Shown piece after piece: positions 8,402 through 15,375 of a stretch of 15,375 bases of DNA. The notes under the pieces were generated by a model that saw only the letters and a list, made by a program, of their open reading frames with translations, ran no database searches and had not been told where the DNA came from. Source of the stretch: Zygnema cylindricum (lineage: Eukaryota > Streptophyta > Zygnematophyceae > Zygnematales > Zygnemataceae). Where the stretch lies: the NCBI GenBank assembly GCA_037447655.1, contig JBBHKE010000195.1:222423-237797 (forward strand). Direction: 5' to 3'. The translations under genes and the position numbers were made by a program. Numbering within the stretch: the stretch's first letter is position 1; each line of letters begins with the position of its first letter.

Positions 8402-9758
8402 TGCTAATTGATTGGTCCATTGCAGCATTTGTCCCTGATGCTGCCATCGCCTGAAAGACAGTCACCCATCATTCCGCCGCGTATAATGAATTAATGAGGG
8501 TTCTTCACTGATGTCCATCAAGGCAGCAGTTTGCAGGTGTTCGCGACTTCCGTGATTAGTGTTGTTATTTTATTGATGTGGTTAGGTGATTATAATGGTG
8601 TGATTACAATGACATGATTATGGCAATGTGATGACAGTGGCGTTACTACAATGATGTTGTTACAACGGTGTGATTTCAATGATATCCTTGTTGTACTTTG
8701 AGATTGCAACATGTGTCGCTTGTTAGAGACACCTGCCAGATTATTAGCCAGCTGCTGGTCAAGGTCACGCCACAAAAGAGTGTCCTGCAACCAGCCCTGT
8801 CTGTTGACAAGTTTGTCAAGGTGGCGATGCCGAGATAGAATTTCCCCATTTCAGACATAAAGAGGCAGAAAAGGTGTCTTTCAAATTCAGTGCCGTAACA
8901 CAATTGGGCTGGTTGGCCATGTTCTCCTTGGAATTATAATCAGACTAGACAGAGTAGGGCAAAACATAGATTTTTCTCTCGGTCTGTTACTGCTTTTGCA
9001 GGTTCCACATGCATCGGCCGATCAACATAACACTTCCATTTCATTCAAAAGCTGCAAAGTTGACAATTGCATCGAATTTGAAGCTTGCACTATTTATTTC
9101 CTGAATGGGAAGCACATATACAAGCACAGACATTTTATGATGTAGGTACCCTTAATGGCTAATAAAATTCCTGCTTTTTATGTCGTACACAAAAAAAAAA
9201 ATTGTGTCACTGTGACCCGATAAACTAAATGTCGATAAAGCACCATGGCTTGAGTGACAGAATGAAGCTTATTCATTTTGCCAAAGAAATTATTAGCGTA
9301 GGATGAAAAAGGCAAATCCTGTCATCCTTGCAGAGTCGAAAGTTTGCATTCAGAACCGGTCACAGGCTCGAATTTATTGAACATCGTCCTCCAAACCGCC
9401 TTCAGTTTAGTTCCTCTTCTAAGTTCAACGAGATTTTGTAAAAAACTTCTGATATACAACAATCCTACTATACAGCAGTTCAACTATCCTAATATACAAC
9501 CATTCGCCTACTCTCATTCTTTCTGTACATCTAATTTCTGGTTTTATTTAATGCGTCAACCGCCTATTATGACCCACTCTACTGTCAGAATATCCTGCCG
9601 TGTGCTGTCTCTTCCGTTCTCTAACAAAAAAATGCCCAATTAATTTCAGCTATCAAATGCATGTAGAATAAAATAGGAATTAAGGTGCACATTAAACGCA
9701 AATGCAAAAATAAAGAATAAACATGCGATTGTGAGAGCACTCATCCTCGCTTATTTTC
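8402..9758. other. Intergenic region, possible gene relics, no supported gene
   Basis: The stretch is mostly AT-rich. Around 8690-8900 the GC content rises and several frames on both strands are open, but none matches a family I know. A CCATTGCAG site at about 8418-8426 followed by a short open frame could be an orphan last exon. From about 9650 to 9758 lies the probable 3' UTR of the receptor kinase (minus strand), which is AT-rich with TTTATTCTTTATTTTT-like sequence. Confidence 0.4.
8553..8684 (+). repeat. Degenerate tandem repeat of a TGTGATTACAATGA-like unit
   Basis: A run of imperfect 13-17-bp units such as GGTGTGATTACAATGA, CAATGTGATGACAGTG and CGGTGTGATTTCAATGA gives the stretch an alternating G/T/A character. 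Units are diverged and vary in length, so copy number is uncertain. Confidence 0.45.
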
Positions 9759-12700
9759 CTACGAGCCGACAAGAATGTTTCTGAAGATGTCGATTCTCTC
9801 CAACAAAAGGACGACTTCGGCCATTGTCGGGCGAGCCTCGGGTCTCGACGATGTGCACATAAGTCCCACTTTTAGGGTTCCCATAACCTCGCCTATCTCT
9901 TCCTCCTTTACATGCAGGTTGGTATCCACTGCATCGAAGGCTTTTCCTTTCGTCCACAATTTGCTCACCCAAGAAGACAACGACTCGTCCCCCAATGTTT
10001 TGTCCGTTGGCCGTCTCCCCGTGACGACTTCCAAAATCACAACTCCAAAAGCAAAGACGTCGGTCCTCACCGACAACTTTCTCGAATTGAAATACTCCAG
10101 CGCCATATAGCCCACGGTTCCACACACTGTGGTGGACATTTGTGTCTCTCTCTCTGTCTGGATTTCTCTGGCGAGACCAAAATCAGCGATGTGAGCTTCC
10201 AGATCTTGGTCCAGAAGAATGTTATGAGGTTTAATATCTCGATGGACGACCGCTGGGTGGTTGTCGTGATGAAGGTATTTGAGGCCTTTCGAAGCTCCCA
10301 ACAACACTTTCCGTCGAACCTCCCAGTTTTGAAAAACAGTTTTACCACCGGTCAAAAAGCGCGCCAGATCGCCTCCCGGAAGAAACTCGTAAATAAGCAT
10401 GGCTTCCACGTGACTAACGTAGCTTCCAAGAAGCTTCACAACGTTGCGATGTTTTATTTTTCCCAGAGTTTCTATTTCGGCTCGAAGCTCCCGATTCCCT
10501 TGATGGCTGTCCTGAGAAAGCCTCTTCACCGCCACCACTGTTTGGCGGTCGGAAAGGAGGGCTCTGTCCACCCACAAACGATTTTAGCCGTACAAGTTAA
10601 CTTTGTGAAAACGGGTCTTATGGAAAATTCAACCTCAGATGCATGTGACATTTGCAGACAATTTTTCTTCGGCACTTACTCAAAGTTGGGCCGTGAAAAC
10701 AGGCAAAGAAAACGATTACAAGTGAAAGGTTCGAAGCATGAAAGCAATGGGGAAGGAAAGAGTTCGTCCCATACTTGTAAACTGATCCGAATCCACCGAT
10801 TCCGATGAGTCGAGATTCTGACCAGTCGTCTGTAGCCTTCACCACATGCTTATAAGTGAGAGCAACAGGCAGTTGGTGGTACAGCTTGAGTTCTCCTCCA
10901 TCAGGTCCAATCTGCCGACATAAAAAAATGACATAAACTCCGACAAGGAGAGCAAAAAAAAACAGGAATAAGGTTCCCACTAATATAGCCACTGACCACT
11001 GAAGAAGGAGCTTCTCGGGACATGGACCGAGCGGCGTCCCACAAAGGTCTGGATTGCCTTTGAAGGCAGAAGCGTCAAAGCGGCTCAAATTCCCTTTAGG
11101 AATCGCACCGGAAAATCTATTGTTTGAAAAGTTGACCGATGCGAGTTGCGCGAGACCGCCGATAGTGTCCGGAATTGGCCCTGTAAGCTGGTTGCTCGAG
11201 AGTTTCAGCGTGCTCAGGGCAGAGAGATTCCCGAGGTTTGGGGGGATTGTTCCTCGCAGTCTATTGTTGCCGAAATCGAGCACATTCAAACTCGACATTT
11301 GGCTTATGTTAGTGGGAATTTGTCTGATAAGCCGATTATCATTCAGAGCCAAATAGCTGAGCATCGTCATATTTCCAATCTCTGCGGGAATGGCTCCTGT
11401 CAGTTTGTTATGAGAGAGTGAGAGAACTCTGAGCAAAGAAAGGTTTCCGATCTCGGGTGGGATATCTGATGAGAGCTCGTTGTTTCCGAGATCTAATTCT
11501 ATGAGTGTCTTAAAAGAACCTAACGTGTTTGGAATGGAGCCACGGATATGGTTGTCTGAAAAGAAAAGCGTTTGAAGTGAAGAGTTGTCCGCAGCCTCGA
11601 CCGGAATTAAAAGCGGCTCTGTGAAATTGTTGAAGCTGAGATCTAAAATTTCAAGAGAGACAGGAAAGAAGAGCTCAGGAGGTATACTATTACCCAACCT
11701 ATTATAGGACAGATTAAGAGATGTGGCATTAAACATCGCCGGGTCTATAGATGGAATCGGTCCAGACAAGTCGTTGTGAGAAAGATCGATACTGGAAATG
11801 TACCAAGCAAAACCACGCGGTAGAGTTCCGCTGAAAGAATTGTTTTGAAGGTTGAGTTTCTCAACAGTTTTCAGGTTGAAGAGGGCTGATGGAATCGGAC
11901 CAGTGAGAAGGTTGTTGCTCAAGTCGAGAACCGAAAGTCTACTTTTGTAGTTTCGAGGAAGATTTCCAGAGAGGAGATTATTTGACAACACAAGTTTAGC
12001 AATATCAAAGTTGTCAAAATAGGAAGGTGGAATTGCACCGGTCAAAAAGTTATTTTCCAGGCGAACAGCTAAATTGACTCCCTTTTTGCAACAGTTAACT
12101 AGTTCGCGCGGTAGTTCCCCTGATAGTGAGTTGTTCCCTAATCGCAAAGTGGATAAATAATGTAGTTTCTGAAATGTGGCGGGAATGGATCCGTAGAGAG
12201 AAGCATTTTCACATATCAAGTCTGAAAGGAATGTGCACCCTGACAATTTTGGATTTAGAGTTGTATTTAAGGGATTATTCAAAAGGGAGATAGTTGTTAT
12301 AGTTTTCAAATCCTCGAAGGAGTCAGGGATTGGACCAGTCAAGTTGTTGCCACCTAATTCAAGAATGATCAGATTCACGCATTTGCCGACACTGGAAGGT
12401 ATGGGTCCTGAGAAGGAGTTGTTGGAAAGAACAAGAAAAAGGAGGGAACGTAAATGTGACCAGTCTACTTGAGAGGATAAATTTCCACTGAGACCATTGA
12501 CATTCGCCTGCAAATACATTAAGCTGCCGCAATTTTGGAGGGTCGAAGGGAGTGGTCCAGTGAGAAGGTTACTATCAATATGAACCTCGGCGAGAAGTGT
12601 ACAATTATTAAATAGGGAAGGTGGAATTTCGCCGTCAAAATCGTTATTGTTCAAGTTCAACGCCGGCAGTAAGGTAAGTAAACCCAATTCAGACGGAATG

Positions 12701-13524
12701 GTTCCTGATAATTTATTCCAACTTACAGAAAAGGTGGTAAGTCTGGTGAGTTTTCCGACCTCTGGGGATAGGACTCCTGTCAGCTGGTTCCCAGAAAGAT
12801 CCAGATACGTCAGACCGGTGAGATTCCAGAGGGCGTCCGGAATGCTGCCAGAAAAAACATTACCAGATAAATCCAAATGAGTCAATCCAGTGAGAATTCC
12901 GACGGTTTCCGGAATAGGTCCTCGCAAACTGTTTCCCTTAAGGATAAGGGTTTCCAAACCGTCAAGATGGCCGATGTCCGGCGATATCGGACCCGCGAGA
13001 GAAGTCCCAGTGATGGCGAGATACTCGATTCTTCTGCAGTTCCAAAAAGATTCGGGAATTTCCCCTGAGAAAGAAGTTTCCGAGAAGTCGACGAAACGTA
13101 AAGCTGTCAGGTTCCCGATCGACTCCGGAATGGGTCCTCCCAAATTGTTTTTGGAAAGAATTAGGGTTTCCAAACTGTCAAGATCGCCGATTTCCGGAGG
13201 GAGACTGCCTTCCAGAGAGCCGTCGGAGACATTTAGAGACGTGACGCGAGCGTTTTTACAGAGAATTCCTGGCCAATCGCAGGCCTCCGTTTCCGCAGTC
13301 CATTGGAGAGTGAGGCTGAAAGGATTTTTTCCCATTCGCGTTTTGAAGGCGAGGAGGGCCGCAGTGTCGGACGAGAGGCTGGAGGCTTGGGCGAGGCTCA
13401 GAAGCGAGAGGGAGAGAAGGAGAGAGAGGAGGAAAGAGGAGAGGGGAGAGGGGAGGGAGGAGAGAGAAAGGGGAGAGGGGAAGAGGAGTGAGGGGAAGAG
13501 GAGTGTAGCGCGTGAGGTGGGCAT
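9759..13524 (-). CDS. Leucine-rich-repeat receptor-like protein kinase
   Basis: Two exons, 13524-10775 and 10563-9759, encode 1184 residues. The product is predicted to be a plasma-membrane Ser/Thr receptor kinase that senses an extracellular ligand; the ligand is unknown. The start MPTSRATLLF opens a Leu/Ser-rich signal peptide ending near LAQA (residue 47). Then come the LRR N-cap (DTAALLAFKTRM, CDWPGILC), about 30 plant-type 24-residue LRRs (LxGxIP, residues about 95-815), the C-cap NPDLCGTPLGPCP and one membrane segment (about 843-869). The kinase has GIGGFGSVYK, Lys930 in VAVK, Glu946, HRD at 1024-1026, Asn1031, DFG at 1044-1046 and the partner Arg1161. Its APE motif reads ALE (1071-1073). 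The HRD arginine marks an RD-type kinase. The intron falls inside the Lys917 codon of VYK, giving SVYK-ALLSDRQTVVAVK, the expected family sequence. The size and VVKATDDWSES..IG motif recall EMS1/PSKR/BRI1-like receptors, but no island domain is visible and the subfamily is uncertain. Confidence 0.93.
10564..10774 (-). other. Intron of the LRR receptor kinase gene
   Basis: The 211-bp intron starts with GTATGG after TACAA and ends with GTGGACAG. It is phase 2 and splits a lysine codon at the end of the glycine-rich loop. In-frame stops occur on both readings if it is not removed, so splicing is needed to make a kinase. Reading past the donor would give a receptor that ends just after the glycine-rich loop, with no catalytic domain. 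Confidence 0.88.
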
Positions 13525-13790
13525 GGTGTGAGGCAGGCGAAGAGGAAAGGTGAAAAGGGACGGGAAAGGAGAGGAAGGGAGAGAAGAAGGAGAGAAGGAG
13601 GAAAAGAGGGATAGGATGGGGTAGAGAAGGGGATTGGACAGAGTTCCAGAGAAGAATAGGGAGAGAGAGGGCAGTGGGGCAGGGAGTGGGAAACAGTGAG
13701 GAGGACTAGAGGGAAATAAAGGAGGGAAGAGAGGTGATGGATTCGGAGAGTTAGAGAAAGAAAGCGAGGGAGAAGGCAACAAGACGACAA
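13525..13790 (-). promoter_or_regulatory. CT-rich 5' leader of the receptor kinase gene
   Basis: On the gene's strand this stretch is dominated by CTCTCC, TTCCC and CCTCTT runs. It continues without a break into the signal-peptide codons, which explains their Ser/Leu/Pro bias. The reading frame stays open up to another ATG at 13782, which would add 86 low-complexity residues before the signal peptide. I prefer the ATG at 13524 because a secretion signal follows it directly. CT-rich leaders are common in plant mRNAs. Confidence 0.6.
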
Positions 13791-14764
13791 AATGTTGCGG
13801 CTACATGTGGGATTCTCGCGCGAGGAGAGAGCGTTGGAAAAACGAAATATTCGAAAGCCGTCGCGTGGCGAGGACGTGGCGAGCCGCCCCTCCAACCGCC
13901 GAACCCGCCGCGCCGAACTGTCGGAAACGGAAGAAACGGGAGCTTCGACGGGGAAAGAAGGGCGTGGGTCGTCCGTACATGGAGTATCTAACAAAGGACA
14001 GACGAGCTAACAGTCAAAAGCCAAGGTGAGCGCCAGAGGCTGGAGCTGCGGGAGGGAGAGAGGCGGGCGGAAGAGGGGATGAGCGAATATGCGAATTGCG
14101 TTGACCGCTATGTTGGCCGTATTCGTCTGCCGTTTCGGCCAACTTTTAGATTTTCCGTACGCTTTCCGGCACCTTTCGAACGCTTGAGGTGCTAATAAGA
14201 CAAAACAATCCCGTCAATCGAAGGGCCGTCTGCGTTGTTTCGTCGGACAAAAACGTGATTCCGTACAGCGTGGGACAATCACGCAAATGGTGTCATTAAT
14301 TTGAGTCAAACAATAACGACAACGCAATACATGCCGCCCGATAGTACAGTACAGCACCGTACTGTACTTTGCAGATAATCGGACGACTGCGCATCGGCTG
14401 CCATGATGGAGTTGACCATAGGGGCGCTCCCTCGATGGAGGCGCTTGCAATCATGTCAGCGGCCTATATGGCGATTTCAAAAATGATTGGTATAAAAAAT
14501 GGCGTCATTGAGCGGAGCCCTAAACCATAGTTCGAAATAAAGGTTTAGTAATATATTGCAAAATAATGTTGCGAAGCTTTCTAGTCGGTTTTGTGACTTT
14601 GTCACTCACTGGACTTCCATAGGTCAGTTTCGGTTCACATTGAACACTCGGGTCAGTTCAGTTTACAAAACGAATGATTGCAATGTTTGAAAAACTAAAC
14701 AGCCAATGACATTGTTAGGAGTTTTTAAGCGACCAACGATTGCTGTTGAAACTATTTTTTAAAA
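13791..14764. other. Upstream region of the receptor kinase and intergenic DNA
   Basis: 13791-14080 is GC-rich and probably includes the receptor promoter; no clear TATA box is seen on the minus strand. Open frames here on both strands are low-complexity or Arg-rich without a known motif. Further on the sequence becomes AT-rich, with small palindromes such as GTGACTTTGTCAC at 14594-14606. Confidence 0.45.
14343..14368. repeat. Perfect 10-bp inverted repeat with 6-nt loop
   Basis: AGTACAGTAC at 14343-14352 pairs exactly with GTACTGTACT at 14359-14368; the loop is AGCACC. Each arm is itself nearly palindromic (GTAC steps). Similar GTAC/CGTAC-rich pieces occur near 5850 and 7380. The role is unknown. 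Confidence 0.85.
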
Positions 14765-14794
14765 CTAGGAAATCAATGCCCGTTACACGGGCAT
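14765..14794 (-). mobile_element. Helitron 3' terminus
   Basis: Read on the minus strand there is an 8-bp stem with a 3-nt loop (14794-14776, core GCCCGT-GTA-ACGGGC), then seven bases TGATTTC, then CTAG (14768-14765), followed by a T. Helitrons end in a short GC-rich hairpin a few bases before CTRR and insert between A and T, so all the 3' landmarks are present. CCCGTG...ACGGGC hairpins are common at plant Helitron ends. The element body would run toward higher coordinates. The 5' TC end and any RepHel helicase are not visible in the window, so this is a terminus of an element of unknown length. Confidence 0.6.
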
Positions 14795-15086
14795 GGTCTG
14801 TGTTCTGATTTATCTTACATGAAAAAGTGGATCATGATTCAAAGGATATTACAAAGAAGTACAAAGGATCGTAAAGAGTGTTTGTGCACTATACGTGGGA
14901 ACGACAACCATAGGGTGTTTTGATGAACAACACAAACACAAACATTTCCAAACCGCAAGAATGTCCCATGTGAAATGTAATAGTGTGGTAAACATTAATG
15001 TCTCAAAGTTTTTTAAACATATGCAAATTACTTGACATTGGGCATATCCCATATGGGATTAAATGGGTATTTTTGATAACATGTTT
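14795..15086. other. AT-rich stretch between Helitron end and mitochondrial fragment
   Basis: I see no gene here. A 67-codon minus-strand frame (15052-14849) is Cys/Leu-rich with no recognisable motif and does not continue the rps19 protein. If the Helitron call is right, this is internal element sequence. Confidence 0.4.
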
Positions 15087-15194
15087 TCACAGCTCAAAAA
15101 ACGTTAAAGGATTTGTTGCTTTACAAACTTCTATGATACTTAACTTGAGTAAAGCTATGTCAATTTGTAGAATCTTCCATAAAGAACGACTCAT
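15087..15194 (-). pseudogene. Mitochondrial rps19 5' fragment (broken)
   Basis: The ATG at 15194 opens with MSRSLWK, and IALLKL follows a conserved Asp, which is the start of organelle/bacterial-type ribosomal protein S19. The usual GPFV between WK and D is replaced by ILQI. After about 19 residues the likeness fades and a TGA appears at 15089-15087, leaving 35 codons against about 90 or more in intact genes. The start lies 3 bp after the end of the rpl2 remnant, as in the mitochondrial rpl2-rps19-rps3-rpl16 cluster. This points to transferred mitochondrial DNA rather than a working gene. Confidence 0.65.
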
Positions 15195-15197
15195 CGA

Positions 15198-15375
15198 TTA
15201 CTCATTGTGTTTTCTAATTACAGTTTTAAATCAACCTTTGGTGGGTTAACCCCAAGGTGACACGGAAGGTCTTCCCCCTTTGGTACGGCCTTCACCTCCT
15301 CCGTGAGGATGATCTATTGGATTCATTGCAACGCCCCGCACAATGGGTCGTTTACCTAACCAGCGCCTTTGACCC
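15198..15375 (-). pseudogene. Mitochondrial-type ribosomal protein L2, C-terminal fragment with stops
   Basis: Translated from the window edge, the minus strand reads [19 protein letters not shown], then [18 protein letters not shown] and VSPWG. This is the highly conserved C-terminal core of bacterial/mitochondrial L2, a large-subunit ribosomal protein, and is closer to plant mitochondrial L2 than to plastid L2. A TAA at 15248-15246 interrupts PWG[K]PTK, a TGA follows four codons later, and the frame then continues FKTVIRKHNE to a final TAA at 15200-15198. The gene continues beyond the window. The next gene is an rps19 remnant. The two in-frame stops make this a pseudogene if it is nuclear. 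Confidence 0.82.

Noticed and set aside
9912-10808. 298-codon plus-strand frame
   Set aside because: It is antisense to the kinase exon and its intron; the minus strand has a full set of kinase motifs.
15198-15248. Stops in rpl2 as sites of U-to-C RNA editing in a living mitochondrial gene
   Set aside because: Every stop codon begins with T, so this is always formally possible. The neighbouring rps19 is also broken and the window contains nuclear genes, so decay is the simpler reading.
15198-15375. Plastid rpl2
   Set aside because: The residues after HPHGGGEGR ([12 protein letters not shown]) fit mitochondrial/bacterial L2, whereas plastid L2 has a different stretch there, and rps19 follows rpl2 with mitochondrial-type spacing.
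1-15375. tRNA, rRNA or CRISPR arrays
   Set aside because: No cloverleaf with GGTTCRA-type T loop, no rRNA core sequence and no spaced repeat with unique spacers was seen; the only regular array is the gap-free 39-bp minisatellite.

Overview
This window looks like nuclear DNA of a land plant or a close streptophyte relative. The evidence is a leucine-rich-repeat receptor kinase with a spliced kinase domain, a gene with plant-specific B3 DNA-binding domains, a telo-box next to a GC-rich promoter, CT-rich leaders and introns, a plant-type Helitron 3' end, and a decayed piece of mitochondrial DNA that keeps the ancestral rpl2-rps19 order. That gene order hints at a bryophyte, lycophyte, fern or charophyte-like mitochondrial source, but the species cannot be named from the sequence.

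Layout. 1-2383 is AT-rich with no gene I can support. 2384-5378 (minus) is a B3-domain gene. A first B3 domain is split by a phase-0 intron (exons 5378-5271 and 4743-4489), and a second B3 domain lies in a downstream exon (3152-2384). The introns hold long GAGAGG/CCTCTC tracts and a pyrimidine-to-purine switch. 5379-5560 is a GC-rich promoter or leader with a telo-box and four exact 10-bp GGGCGGCGGA repeats. 5560-9758 is an accessory stretch without a convincing gene. It holds a possible 1.2-kb inverted-repeat element (5923-7158) that contains a perfect 21-bp hairpin and eight copies of a 39-bp minisatellite. It also holds a ~0.5-kb MITE-like element with TA flanks (7390-7890) and a ~140-bp foldback (8259-8401).

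9759-13524 (minus) is a complete two-exon LRR receptor-like kinase of 1184 residues with signal peptide, about 30 LRRs, one transmembrane segment and a kinase with all main catalytic residues. Its APE motif reads ALE. Its leader is a long CT tract. 13800-14760 is promoter or intergenic DNA. 14765-14794 is a Helitron 3' terminus on the minus strand. Upstream of it on the same strand, 15087-15375 is a broken mitochondrial rpl2-rps19 junction that may be Helitron cargo or an independent insertion.

The two real genes are a membrane receptor kinase and a nuclear DNA-binding protein; nothing in the sequence shows that they work together. The most unusual parts are the mitochondrial fragment beside a Helitron end and the inverted-repeat/minisatellite block. 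I did not see a clear new multi-gene system.
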